From Ostrinia nubilalis (Eukaryota > Arthropoda > Insecta > Lepidoptera > Crambidae), in the NCBI RefSeq assembly GCF_963855985.1, contig NC_087095.1:2738001-2802000 (forward strand): a stretch of 64,000 nt of DNA. Direction: 5' to 3'. The notes beneath the pieces are model-generated. The model did no database searches. It had not been told where the DNA came from and worked only from the letters and a program-made list of their open reading frames with translations. This document shows positions 31,091 through 42,190 of the stretch, in pieces (position 1 is the first letter of the stretch; every line of letters starts with the position of its first letter). The position numbers and the translations under genes were made by a program.

Positions 31091-31290
31091 ATAATGCAAC
31101 GGTAAAAAAGACTGAATTTATTTTCAAATAAATAAATTGCAGTGCTTAGTATTACCTTGGTACTATTACTTATTCTGTGGTATTACTCCCTTTATCTGGG
31201 TGTCCACGGAGGATCAGGGTCGTGGTATTACAGAGATGACATGACACAATGCTGAGTGGATACCATTAGCATTGTTCGGTTCGTTCGTTA

Positions 31291-31665
31291 ATTCGTTCGT
31301 TTCAGCCAAATGACGTCCACTGCTGGACAAAGGCCTCCTCCAAGGTTTTCCACAATGCACGGTCCTGCGCTGCCCGCATTCAGGCTCTTCCCGCGACCTT
31401 TACGAGATCGTCGGTCCACCTAGTAGGAGGCCTGCTCACGCTACGTCTTCCAGCCCGTGGTCGCCACTCGAGACCTTTTCTGCCCCAACGGCCATCGTCT
31501 CTACGAGCTATGTGCCCCGCCCACTGCCACTTGGTTTTAGCAATTCTGCGAGCTATGTCGGTCACTTTGGTTCTCCTGCGGATCTCCTCATTCCTGATTC
31601 GATCACGCAGGGAAACTATATAAGCATGGCCCGCTTCATCGCCCTTTGGGTGACCTGTGTTCGGT
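31291..31665 (-). mobile_element. RTE LINE 3' end, longest coding copy
   Basis: The minus strand encodes KVTDIARRIAKTKWQWAGHI, then ARRDDGRWGRKGLEWRPRAG, then RSVSRPPTRWTDDLVKVAGR, the C-terminal end of the RTE endonuclease-reverse transcriptase polyprotein. Upstream residues (SLRDRIRNEEIRRRT) are also readable to about 31620. One or more changes break the frame near the end. Confidence 0.8.
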
Positions 31666-31787
31666 TCACCTATGTATTTCTAAAACCTTGTTATATTTTG
31701 TAAATAATACTAAATATTTTCCTTTCCCTAATTTTAAATATTACCACAGGTAAAGCTTCAGAATTCCAAACTAACAAAACACCTAGC

Positions 31788-31965
31788 CAGTTCCCCGCAC
31801 TGCAATTATTCGCGACCGCCACAAACGAACGTTGTTACAAACTATCTGTGTTACAGGCGGCCGACATAGCGCGGCCTCACCGCATTATTTTGAAATCAGC
31901 CGCCGTGACTGCAAATACTAGCGTTTGTAACATTCGCACTAATATTTTAAGTGTTATGCTGTATT
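31788..31965. repeat. Diverged local repeat, unit 1
   Basis: TAATTCGCGACCGCCACAAAC-like start, then CACCGCATTATTTTGAAATC and ACATTCGCACTAATA. Related to 32382-32540 (first motif) and 33600-33770 (last two motifs). Confidence 0.45.
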
Positions 31966-32381
31966 TTGGGTTGGCTTTTACCTACAGATAGCGTTTTTCT
32001 ATTTCCATTTTAATTTAACGTATTATAACGTATATTCCATTTTAATTTTTTTTGTAATCCTGATATTTCGCTGTCTGAAATAGCTAATCTATATAGGCTA
32101 TAGGGTAATTAGAGGTTCACAACTATATTTTAAAACATACGATAAAGTTCCTAGCGTTGATTTGACATCAGAGAGGCAATTGGTATGCAAGAACCAAATC
32201 AAACATATAATATATTTGGAATGAAAGCACAACTCGATTGCCTTATTTTAGTTATACGCCCTTTAAATACTCGATTAAAAATTAATTAAAAATAATGATA
32301 GATAAATCTATGTATCAGTATTAGTTTTGGCAATTACTGAAGCTTTCGGCTCTTGTTTTTCAACTGTACAATATTCAAATG

Positions 32382-32540
32382 TACCCACCCCATTCTGCTT
32401 TGTAATTATTCGGTAACCGCCACAAACATCGCCCATATTGTTACAACCACGTGATCACACGTGCTCATAATAAAGGTGGATACCGAATATAGTGCATTAT
32501 TGTAATATTCGCAATGAGTACACGTAATAAAAACACTTGT
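32382..32540. repeat. Diverged local repeat, unit 2
   Basis: CCCCATTCTGCTTTGTAATTA, CGGTAACCGCCACAAAC and ATTGTTACAA align with unit 1; the GTAATATTCGCAATGAGTA end is more diverged. Confidence 0.4.
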
Positions 32541-32620
32541 ATTTTAAATCACCAATCATTATAATAATATACAGATAGCAAAACATCAGAATTAATATTT
32601 TTATATATATAATTAACTTT

Positions 32621-32720
32621 GCCGAGAGGTGCCTGGATGCGAGCGGCGCAGGATCGGTCTTAGTGGAAATCCTTGGGGGAGGCGTTTGTCCAGCAGTGGA
32701 CGTCCTTCGGCTAAAACGGA
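32621..32720 (+). mobile_element. RTE LINE 3' stub
   Basis: GCCTGGATGCGAGCGGCGCAGG, GTGGAAATCCTTGGGGGAGG and TTTGTCCAGCAGTGGACGTCC on the plus strand. Confidence 0.7.
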
Positions 32721-32814
32721 TGAATTGGCTTTACCTATAGAGTTAGTTTAATATGCTGCAGTCCTTACATGTCTCTTGACTCTTAAGTAACATGAAAAAC
32801 CTATATTTTAGGCA

Positions 32815-32914
32815 AGTCAAGTCTGTCAAACTCCATACAAAAACACCTGTTATGCATAACCATAACAGTGACTATAAAGTCACTGTTAAAATAAGGTGGC
32901 GTAACTCAGCCTTA
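32815..32914 (+). mobile_element. Palindromic MITE, GGTTGCACCATC family, copy 5 (5'-truncated)
   Basis: Retains TCTGTCAAACTCCATACAAA and AAGGTGGCGTAACTCAGCCTTA; the left inverted repeat is missing. Confidence 0.65.
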
Positions 32915-32941
32915 ATGTTCAATTAAATAGAATGTGACGCG

Positions 32942-33386
32942 CAGTGGCGGCGTAAGGCGTAGGCGACGTGGGCCACCGCCTACGGCCTCGCGGAACAAGG
33001 GGCCTCGCGCACCAAAAATTTTGAAAAAATGTATACAAGATGGAGATGACAATATCACAATACGACAATAAATGCAAACATTGACTATTAAATACAAATT
33101 CTTGATAGCTAAACAATGTAGTTAAAAAAATATATTTTTTTCCAAACAAATTCAGCCATAATCAGACACAAAATTAAGCAACAACACGGTTTTAAGTGAC
33201 GAACATTATTCTTTGCCGCAATATTCCTTTAAAAATAATCACTGAATCAAGAAATCAGAAACTGTCAATGAATAGACCGTTGACCCGTTTTTTTTTTTAT
33301 ATAAAATCCGTCTTCAGGTCGCCACAGAAAAAGGCCTCGCGAAATCTGTCTTGCCCACATCAAATTTAGGTCTTGCCCCGCCACTG
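32942..33386. mobile_element. Short hAT element with 8-bp target duplication
   Basis: Ends CAGTGGCGGCGTAAG and CTTGCCCCGCCACTG are inverted repeats. GTGACGCG occurs directly outside both ends (32934-32941 and 33387-33394). 445 bp, no transposase. Subterminal GGCCTCGCG words occur on both sides. Confidence 0.85.
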
Positions 33387-34061
33387 GTGACGCGTCATGC
33401 TGTAATGAAAATAACGCGACAGTTGAATACGACACTCTAAACTCATCAACTGATCCAACTAGATTTCGTTGGCATCATGAAAGAGCATTACGTTCATTGA
33501 TTACAATTTAGCTACTAACTGTAACCAAACAACGAACCGAATGGCTTACAATTTCAATATATTCCTATGACTATAGGGCTGGCTTTTGACTTTAGAGCGT
33601 ATGCTCGTTGCGAACATTGCGCTGTAATTAGTCGCCAGCTTAACGCGTGCTAACCGCATTATTTTGAAATCGTTCAACCGTGACGTCACAAATTACTCGA
33701 TCAGTAACAAGTGACGCGACTAATTGTACGTCAGCGACATTCGCACCTAATAACTGGCCTAATTTTCTATTGTTTTGGTGTTATGGCATTATAAGTGCTA
33801 GAACTCCCCTCGGGGAAATGTAATTTTATGTCATTTTATCCCGTTTCATGTAATATTAGTTAAATTTATGCTATTAAGTAACGCACACTCTGAGAGAGAG
33901 CATACAGAAACATACTTATAAACACGTTTAATTCCACGCCTGCAGGGTTATGCGTACCACGATATAATTTTATCGAGGCATGTTAACGATTTTAGAAGAC
34001 AACTGAACCATTTGTCATCTAAAATGTACATTTTAATACTTACCTCAATAAGATGTATCAT
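33387..34061. other. Noncoding stretch with local repeat unit 3 at 33600-33770
   Basis: 33600-33770 repeats the AACCGCATTATTTTGAAATCG and GACATTCGCACCTAATA motifs of 31788-31965. It contains TGACGTCA-like and GACGCGACTAAT words. No gene is seen. Confidence 0.4.
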
Positions 34062-34170
34062 AAAAGCTTAGCCCGGCTGCACACTGGTTCGATGTAGGTA
34101 TAATATTAGAAAGAGAACATGAAAGCTTAGCCCGGCTGCACACTGGTTCAATGAATATTAGAAAGAGAAA
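34062..34170 (+). repeat. Tandem duplication, 59-bp unit
   Basis: AAAGCTTAGCCCGGCTGCAC, ACTGGTTCRATG and AATATTAGAAAGAGAA occur twice in direct order; the second copy is about 10 bp shorter. Confidence 0.8.
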
Positions 34171-34559
34171 TAAATAAAACAATGTCAGCTTACTGTAGAA
34201 TTACTCGTAGATGCAGCCTAAACCATTTATTTAATTCGCAACTTTCACTTGGCATGAGGCACTCAGAAAACCAAATCGTGGCCTTCTTCGCGTTGAGTCA
34301 CAGCACATGTTAAGTGGGGTCCCATTGTAATACTAAGGTATCGCTATGGCAACAAAGTGAATGCTACTTTACACTGAACAGTGGTAGAGCACACTGTTTT
34401 TTTTCTCGATGTTACTATGTGCGACTGTTTAATCTATTAAGCACTTTTTTTCTTTTTATGTGATTCATTGAATAAAAAATTCTAGATATTTTTGGAATGT
34501 TCTATAAATTTAAATACAAAGCTTCTTTCACACCGTCAGAATAGCTATTGAAATAGCAA

Positions 34560-34695
34560 AACTCTTCCCGACTCATCATCGTTAATCGGCAGCGACAGGC
34601 GCCGCTAATGAGAAAAATAATGACGCCGCGGCTCAAAGCCGTAATCAACGCTACAACACTAGCGGACTGGCGGTGTTGCTTGCTTGATATTTACT
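34560..34695 (+). repeat. GTTAATCGGCAGC / AATGAGAAAAATAATG block, copy 1
   Basis: Shares CTCTTCCC, CTCATCAT-GTTAATC, AAAATAATGAC, CGCCGC-GCTCAAAGCC, AATCAAC and GTGTTGCTT in order with 36030-36155. The core also resembles the blocks at 58735 and 59100. Confidence 0.5.
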
Positions 34696-35189
34696 AATAC
34701 CTACTAGGTATACTGGGTGACCCATAGAGATATAGATAGATACCAACTAATGCGCTGAGTTCGAAACTCAGTGTCGCATCAGAAATTCATGCACACAAAG
34801 TAATCAAAATATAATATGCTCATTATCCACTGCGGTATCAGTACTTAACGTTCAAATGATCTTTACTTAGTACTACGCATGCAATGTAAACAGTTTACAT
34901 TATGACGTCGCTGCTGTCATCATTGCATTTACGAGAAATGTGTTCTGTTTTTGAGCATATTGCTGCGACACCGGCCCCGCCCCCTTGTCACATCTCCCTT
35001 TAGTTTCTGTGATCTGTGGGGTGACTAAAAAGAATAATGAGTGATCAAAAACAACTAACTACTGCTCTGATGCAAATAACTTTCGCCAAGAGAAAAAAAG
35101 GTTCAAATCTTAATTAAAATATAAAAAAATTCACACAAATTGTCTTTAGTGATTAAATTCAAATTCTTCATTTGCTAATCAGCAAATTA
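34696..35189. other. Noncoding stretch
   Basis: A GC-rich block at 34965-35020 (CACCGGCCCCGCCCCCTTG) lies in otherwise AT-rich DNA. No gene or repeat is recognised. Confidence 0.3.
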
Positions 35190-35335
35190 GTTATTACCTA
35201 TTGGTCCACTCCAAGAAAGGCTGCAATGCGGGAGGAATGGCGACGGATTGTGAGGCTTGCCACCGGACCTGGTGTGACGACCACGACCACTCTGGCAAGA
35301 GTGTAGCGACGAAGACGAAGAAGAATAAAATTAGT
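35190..35335 (+). mobile_element. LINE-like coding scrap
   Basis: The frame reads REEWRRIVRLATGPGVTTTT followed by a stop and GACGAAGACGAAGAAGAATAA. This looks like the last codons and 3' tail of a moth LINE, but the clade is uncertain. Confidence 0.35.
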
Positions 35336-36029
35336 AGTAAGGCGACAAAAATTATTTTTTTGTGAATTTGGTTATCAGAAAATTATCTAGAGATGCGTCA
35401 TTAACACCACTGCAAACCCGGTATTTAGAGCTTGAGCGCTGATCTTAATCAGTGAAGGGATTAATCCTAGGGATAGTATGGGGATTATAACTGTGGTTCA
35501 GCCAGCAATTAATTTAAAGTGTGTGGGTATAAATAGAGTTAGATAGATACCAGTGTAAAATAAAGATAGACTTACATTATGATATTTTGTCACAAGTTAC
35601 AAGTACATACCTTACATATATCCAACGTCGATGTTTTTCGGATATTTTATATAGCTCTAGGTACTACATTTAAAAGAAAACCTATTACAATAGTGATGTT
35701 TCCTGGGTAAAAAAGCAAGAGTCTGAATTTATTAGTCCGTCAGTTAACTTATCAAAAAAATACTCGACACGTATTTTTCACTTTTTCAAACTAATGAAAT
35801 TCGAAAGATATAAAAAGCGCCAAAGTTCACTAGAAGCGGCCCGTGACGTCAAGGAGGAGGAACTTCAACGCAACATAACTTCGTAATTACTTGTTTTATT
35901 GACAAAAAACAAAACATGTCTCCAGTCATATTTTTTGATAATATAATTGACGAACCAAAAGTTTTTTTAGGAAACTAGCCTGGTGCTACAGTGCTTACCT
36001 TTGCCATCACCCTTACACTGTTAGTTACA
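35336..36029. other. Noncoding stretch
   Basis: 35725-35745 has TTAGTCCGTCAG, the end motif of the MITE at 60475. Nothing else is recognised. Confidence 0.3.
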
Positions 36030-36155
36030 ATCTTCCCAGTCTCATCATAGTTAATCAGCACAGACTGGTTGGTGCTAACGAGGAAAATAATGACAGCGCC
36101 GCTCAAAGCCCGCAATCAACACCCGGGTCGACCGGACCGAGTGTTGCTTTCTGTT
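36030..36155 (+). repeat. GTTAATCAGCACAG / AACGAGGAAAATAATG block, copy 2
   Basis: Colinear with 34560-34695, about 1.47 kb away in direct orientation, with many substitutions. Confidence 0.5.
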
Positions 36156-36327
36156 GATATTTTTAAGATGCTTTGGTGAATATTGTCCCGGTTCTTTGGT
36201 AATCATGAGAATTTAGAGAACTTGCAGGTATTTGTGCTATTGGATGGATGATTTAGTAAATAAAACCTTAGCTTGACCTGTACTTTTCCTAGCTCTAGGG
36301 ATTGTATTGTAAACTTCTATCACCTTT

Positions 36328-36590
36328 TATTACCTCTAGCATGAACAACTTTCGTCTTCGAATCGTTTGCTTAATCGATAAAATTCGATACTCAACCTTC
36401 GAATTAAACGATAACGTGACAATTTTGATTCTCAAAATAAGTTTCGTGCAACCATTTCTCATACTAAGTTCACTTTACGACACGTTCACAAGGGCGCTGT
36501 TGTAGTTTTCGTACTAAATCTTTTAATGGCGATTCAAATACGCAAACGATTTGAACTCGAAAGTTTTTCGTGCTAGCCGTAAAATTGTAC
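36328..36590. mobile_element. MITE with AACTTTCG...TTCGAATCGTTTGC arms
   Basis: Left CTCTAGCATGAACAACTTTCG and TTCGAATCGTTTGCTT are mirrored at the right by GCAAACGATTTGAA, CTCGAAAGTTTTTCGTGCTAG. Arms are about 45 bp with mismatches. Confidence 0.6.
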
Positions 36591-37338
36591 CTACACTCGT
36601 AAGTTTGTTCAAACTCGTACAATAAAAAACTTAGGTATGTCTTGAATCTAGTGCCTCTACAAAAAGTCAAAATTTAAAATAAAATGTAAGTTCCAACTAT
36701 TTTCATATTTTGCATCTGAAAGAGTTCACAAAATGTGACAATAGGAACTCAGGTCGTCACCTACGTCATAATCAAAATTTTGAACGTCCATATCTTACAC
36801 ACATATACCTGCCACATGAATTATAAGATATTTATTAAAGTATCAACAGAATCTACAGTCTTAAAACAGTCGCAACTAAAGCTAATAATTACCTAAACTC
36901 CAATTATCCCTGAATAATAATTAATTTAATAAAGGCTGGAAAGTTACTCAAACTATTATAATGCTGAGCCCTTCGCGCGTTTAACACGGTCAATTGGTAT
37001 TCATTAAAACAGTACCAATTAACAGCTGGGCGGACGCCCGATTGAATTGTAAAGCATTTTCGGTCCAGACAACGGGCTTATTTTGATTAACGATAAATAA
37101 AACAGTTTAACGGTTAAACTCGCTGTCGTCGCGTTTCGATTGTTTTAATGCTACTTTAAAATTTACGGGGTATGATGTTTTAATGCTTTCTTTATGTATA
37201 ATTCAATATGATAATGGTAATTAATGTATGATACGCTGAATTTTTGTTTTTATTACGATGGAGTTCAGATTGAGAACTTTGAAAGCACTAGGTGTCTAGT
37301 AAAGGCCAAAGTCTAGGTACATTTTAGTTTACGTTTAA
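36591..37338. other. Noncoding stretch, probably unique host DNA
   Basis: 36880-37160 mixes TTAATTA-type words with GC-rich words (CTGGGCGGACGCCCG, CTGTCGTCGCG) and looks non-repetitive. No gene is seen. Confidence 0.3.
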
Positions 37339-37369
37339 TCCCAACTAATATTATAAATGCGAAAGTAAC

Positions 37370-37426
<57 letters not shown>

Positions 37427-37607
37427 TACGCTTTCCCGCTTAAACCTCGCAACCGATTTTGATGAAATTTGGCATAGAGATAGTTTGAGTCCCGGGAAAG
37501 AACATAGGATAGTTTTTATCCCGGTTTTTGAAACAGGGACGCGCGCGATAAAGTTTTTCTGTGACAGACAAAATTCCACGCGGGCGAAGCCGCGGGCGGA
37601 AAGCTAG
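37339..37607 (+). mobile_element. Helitron-like element, young copy
   Basis: TCCCAACTAATATTATAAAT start, (GTCT)n microsatellite of about 56 bp, CACGCGGGCGAAGCCGCGGG hairpin, CTAG end, set between A and T. Near-identical to the minus-strand copy at 26968-27228. Confidence 0.9.
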
Positions 37608-37854
37608 TTCCATATAAGTATACCTACCTATCTTTCCTTCCAACCACACTAGCAAAATGATACAGAATTTATTACATACCTGTGAAAATTAATTTGATGA
37701 GTCAGCACCGAGTACTTAATTTAACATTGTGTTCACTGAAATATCATATCATACCATACTCCTATTATTGACAGAGTTCCTTAAAAAAAATATGTAATTA
37801 ATAATTGTCAAATCACAATAGGATACGACCTGTAAGCTTTCAAGAGGAGAGCGT

Positions 37855-37985
37855 ATCTTCACCTTAAAGGCCGGCAACGCACCTGTAACGCCCCTGGGTC
37901 TGCGGGTGTCTATGGGCGACGGTAATCACTTACCATCAGGTAATACGTCTGCTCGTTTGCCTCCTGTTACATAAAAAAAAATAAC
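37855..37985 (+). mobile_element. LINE 3' end with poly(A)
   Basis: AAAGGCCGGCAACGCACCTG, GCGGGTGTCTATGGGCGACG and CACTTACCATCAGGTAATACG, then CTCGTTTGCCTCCTGTTAC and an A-rich tail. This tail is very common in moth genomes and I associate it with a BMC1-like LINE. Confidence 0.6.
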
Positions 37986-38304
37986 CATGTTGACCATTTC
38001 TAATAATATCGTGATTAACAACAATGATTAGTAACAATAGATTATTTTGTCTAATACTTCGTTCCTCTGTATAGCGCCTGTCACCTATTTCGTTTGTTTT
38101 CGAGTCGTCGCGCACAATTTAGCTATGCATGAATTATCACTTCTATTCAGAGCGGGGAGGAACTTCAATTGATTTTACAGTTGCGCTTTAGAACCGAGGG
38201 TAAATGCTTTATGGGATTGTGCAATGGTTTAAACGGTGTTTAGGGCTAAATGGACAATTTTAACGACATAGCTTGGTAGAGATTGATTGTATTAGCAATT
38301 ATAA

Positions 38305-38484
38305 GCAATTATAAATATACAAAAGTAGGTAACTGTGTCCGTCCGTTAAGTTTTCACGCCTAAAAAAAGTAAAGAGATAGTTTGAGTCCTGGAAAAGGAC
38401 ACATATATTTTTATCCCGGTACTTATTTGAAAAAGTTTTTCTCTGATTAAATTTAGCGCGGGCGATTCCGCGGATAAAAGCTAG
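38305..38484 (+). mobile_element. Helitron-like element, degraded
   Basis: TTATAAATATACAAAAGTAGG, GAGATAGTTTGAGTCCTGG, TTTTATCCCGG and GCGGATAAAAGCTAG follow the order of the young copies but with many changes. Confidence 0.7.
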
Positions 38485-38611
38485 AGTAACTATAATACTG
38501 TCCCTTGAACTGCATTTATTATTCAGTCAGTCAGTAAATTTGAAATAGCCAACAAGCTTATTGAGCTAATGCAGTTCTTCTAGTAGGAGTATCATCTATG
38601 GGTATTTATCA

Positions 38612-38738
38612 TTAGGCTTAGTTGCACCACCTAACTTTGACCGTAACTTTAACGATAACCGGTTTTTTTTTTGTATGGAGTTTGACAGATTTTTGACGTT
38701 TGTCAAAGTAAAAGTAAGATAGTGCAACTCAGCCTTAG
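38612..38738 (-). mobile_element. Palindromic MITE, GGTTGCACCATC family, copy 6
   Basis: TTAGGCTTAGTTGCACCACC at left and GATAGTGCAACTCAGCCTTA at right, GTTTGACAGATTTTTGACGT inside. Confidence 0.75.
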
Positions 38739-39556
38739 TGTATTAACTTCAATATGAGCGTGTACTTACTTAAATATCTTATTCCCATCGATATCTTAAG
38801 AACTGGGATAGGGTTTCTTACCCCTAAGCACCAATAACTTTCCTTTATCGTTGCACTTCAGCTTGATTCGATGCCTGGGGGTTAGATTCTTCAATTCATT
38901 TGTCATTTCAACCCTAAACGTTACTGTGCTCCTCCCCAATCCATTTTGACCGCCATTTCTGGAAATTAAAGGATTGAAAATGTTCTAGTACAATAATGTA
39001 GCCGTTGTTGATTCCAGACAAGACGTACGACGTTAGTAAACATAATAAGTATACCTTACTAATAAAAGTTACACGTGGGTTGAACACTGGTTTAAAGTGA
39101 AGTTTAGTATGGGTATGTTATTTTTAACTTTTAAATAAAAGTAAAAAAAAACTTTTAAAAGTTCAAAATTTTTTGTAACGTGTTTGGTACAAGTATTAAG
39201 GGTTTAATAATAAAATTTTAATTGTGTCTTCTACAGCTTAGCGAATAAATGTAACTCCTGACTGTAGATTGTAGACATTTTGTACTATTGTTTATCATCT
39301 TTCACCCTCTTTGCAATAGACGAAAGTCAATATTTAACTCAGTCCTTACGGGTCCTATCATAATTTAAACTTTACTGGTTGGGTCTGTACTAGTTAAGCC
39401 TTATTCTACTAAATGTCAAAATCCAGTAGTGGAAACAAGAGGTCTTGCCCTTCATCTTGCTCTCAAGTTTAGAAGTTACAAATGACCCATTTAGACGTAG
39501 AGGTAATAATTTCAGTACTTTTTGCAACTCAGAGTTGACTAAAGTTCAAACTAAAA
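38739..39556. other. Noncoding stretch
   Basis: 39055-39125 (ACTAATAAAAGTTACACG, GTTGAACACTGGTTTA) has a relative at 59017-59085. No gene is seen. Confidence 0.3.
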
Positions 39557-39770
39557 TCTAAATAGGCTTCTAATTTGATGACAATGAATGTAAGTCATCC
39601 AGTAAACTTGGCGAGAGCCCGCAAGGTGGCCTCTCTCAAAGCAGGCGGTTTGGTAAGAATGCCGAATGTTGGGAGGGTACTCGTTCAGAAAACATATTAC
39701 ATAGTTGGCGAGTCTGCTGCCCGCAAGCGGTCGGTGGATCACATTTACAGGGTGTCAAAACATTAAGCTT
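39557..39770. other. Unassigned fragment open on both strands
   Basis: 63-codon frames exist on both strands (plus: LARARKVASLKAGGLVRMPN; minus: YPPNIRHSYQTACFERGHLA). The complexity is coding-like and differs from the AT-rich flanks, so this is probably a scrap of a transposon or exon. I do not recognise either product. Confidence 0.25.
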
Positions 39771-39923
39771 AGGCGCAGAGCACCGATTTTTAGTGGGCCG
39801 ATAGTTGGGCCCAATTCTAATTTGTATGAAGAATCAGCCGATATCAAATCGCTGTAATGTGCGCACTTTCATACTACAGCCCTATACAACTATCGGCCAA
39901 CTAAAAGTCGGTGGTCTGCGCCT
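39771..39923. mobile_element. MITE with AGGCGCAGAGCACCG ends
   Basis: AGGCGCAGAGCACCGATTTTT and TTAGTGGGCCGATAGTTG are mirrored by CAACTATCGGCCAACTAA and AAGTCGGTGGTCTGCGCCT. A related end scrap (TAGTCTGCGCCTC) is near 48517. Confidence 0.7.
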
Positions 39924-40108
39924 AGGCTCTCTGACCACTATTAGACATTCATCTGTTCCAGTAAGTAACCATTGAAGTTTTGAAACAATTCTTTTTCTTC
40001 TTGACAACATACTTTTACTCCAATGTAGGTACCCCACTTGAGTTTTGAGTTAGCAATTATTTATCGCAAATCGTATTACGAAAATAAAATAAAAAATTAT
40101 CTTTTGTT

Positions 40109-40164
40109 GTAAATAGGCATAATAAATCAAGACAATAGTGTCTTGATTTATTATGCCTATTTAC
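40109..40164. repeat. Perfect 26-bp hairpin with 4-nt loop
   Basis: GTAAATAGGCATAATAAATC... is followed after ATAG by its exact complement. Total 56 bp, the same architecture as 42821-42876. Confidence 0.88.
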
Positions 40165-41017
40165 ATAACATAGAAACAATGGGTACAAGAAAACAATGTT
40201 TTTGACTTAGGATTCTGGTATAAGCTGCTCCTATGCTGTTCTAACACTAACATATCTCTCACATCCTGTATGTAAGTGCGGCCAACGTTAAGTGTGAGAG
40301 CATATTGATATAATGTAGCGTTTAGAGTTACAGCTTGGTATGAGTTACAGGTTGGTAATGTAGAAAATTTAGATGAAAAAAATCTATTAAAATAAATGCT
40401 GTCAATTATATTCAAATTCAAAGATTTGCCATGCCTCCCCTCCTGTTTATTTATTTATTTACTAATATTTACTAACAAGACATCAATTAACTGGAAAGAA
40501 ACATTGAAAACAATAGTGTAGCCTTAATTTAAAGCTGCCACGACATGTGCATAGATTGCGTGGAAGAGTATCGACTATATTCTAGAAGATTGTTCATAAA
40601 AAGTAGTTTTAACTACTCTACTTTAGCTCAATACTTGTTTTCTGGAGGCCTACGCAAAGTTACAATTACTATCTGTAATTGCTTCATTCCGTAAAGCGAT
40701 TTCAAAAACAAAACTATCAGAAATTGTACGCTCCGCTTATCAACGCGTTCGCACCTTCAAAACAACAACGTTACCAACATTGGACGTATCGGCGTCCTTT
40801 ACATCATTCACGATGAATATTTCAGCTCCACAAACGCTGGCCGACTGCAAGATGGTCACGTTATTGTCTATTATTCAGAGGAATAACTGATGGTGATTTG
40901 GTTCTGTTTTTCCATTGAATTGCTTAAGCGGAATTAGTTTCCCATGCCTAATAGTTATGGCACAGAATAATAATAAGTACTACGTACAGAAGTTTTACTT
41001 CGCGAAAATATTAAAAA
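40165..41017. other. Noncoding stretch
   Basis: A (TTTA)n run lies near 40447. 40965-41017 (ACTACGTACAGAAG, TTTTACTTCGCGAA) matches the flank at 49360-49405, so the 465-bp repeat may extend this far in two copies. No gene is seen. Confidence 0.35.
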
Positions 41018-41248
41018 AATGTATGCTCTATGTCATTAACAATATGGTGTAATTTAGCCTGTCTCAAGAGTCAAGCACCATTTTGTTGACAAACGTCAGT
41101 GATCGGCACTGCGCCGAAGCTATAGGGCTGACTTCGGTAAAATGATGTGACGTGAGGTGCCAAACTGCCGAAAATAGTATCCTGTAGGTGGGCCATCGTG
41201 CGTGTTTTGTTTTCGATGTAAACTCGCGGAAATGAACAGGCTTGTTAT
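41018..41248. repeat. 465-bp interspersed repeat, copy 2 with internal deletion
   Basis: Colinear with copies 1 and 3 from AAAATGTATGCTC to GCCAAACTGCCGAAAA. It then jumps about 240 bp to TAGTATCCTGTAGGTGGGCC. The breakpoints share GAA. Confidence 0.8.
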
Positions 41249-42024
41249 GGGTTCATTCTCATAAATTAAAAATTATTATTTTCTTTTATTATTTTTTGCA
41301 ATTCGATGTAGATGAAATCATACAACCAAACCAAACCAATATAGGTATTTCGTAAGAAAATTGTAGAGGAGAGTGTCGATTTTTTATAAACGAACGGGAG
41401 CAATGTCCTGCTAGTGAGAGAATATTAACGAATGGTAATTTTCAGCCCTAGGTATTCATTGTCTCAATAATAATCCTCGAATCGAAACCAAATCGAAATA
41501 CCTAAGAATTGAAAAAAACTTTTAAGAATCGCTTTTTTTGCCTAGAGCAATCAATGTTCGTCATTCAACCAACAGAATTTATTTTTGGTGTAAAGTAACT
41601 CTAGGCATAGCGAATTTCATGCATTTATTAACAGACTTCAAAAAATGATTAATAAAGTACTTTCAAGGACAGGTTGTTACGAGTAAGTAATTAAATCTTG
41701 TGAGATGCCATTATGTACACAGTCAAAGGTGTTTATATCAGTTTCATCCAGGGTCGTAGAGGCGCATTAGCCGGCAGTATGGAGGGATCACCTCTTTACG
41801 AGGCACTGTGAGAGGAGGGAAGTAACTCCGCCTGATTTTATAATATTACCGCCTCCGTGACTATCACCGTGGCGGCGTTTGGTTGTAAATTTGGAGATTC
41901 AATTTGCAAACGAGCTGAGACTAGGTAGTAAAGATGTAGATTGGGCAGTGAAAGTAAAAATCAGTTGGAGTGATTGTTCTCAGCTTCATTTACTTAGTGG
42001 TAAGTATCTGATTTTCGGATAAGA
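41249..42024. other. Noncoding stretch
   Basis: 41750-41880 is GC-richer (CCAGGGTCGTAGAGGCGC, CACCGTGGCGGCG) without a recognisable product. No gene is seen. Confidence 0.3.
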
Positions 42025-42190
42025 AATATTTATGTGATTTGTAGTGCAATTCAAAGTTTCTTGCGCTGCTTCTTCTCAGCACTGGCCCATTTAGTCCTGA
42101 AGCAGTGGTAGGGTTAATACTGGGACGTGTAAAAGTGCTTTTTAAAGCCCATTTGCATAAATAAATGAGTTTTATGAGTTTTGAAGAAAA
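42025..42190 (+). mobile_element. LINE 3' end
   Basis: CTTGCGCTGCTTCTTCTCAGC, GCAGTGGTAGGGTTAATACTG and AGCCCATTTGCATAAATAAATG, ending in an AATAAA-containing tail; related to 28420-28640. Confidence 0.55.
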
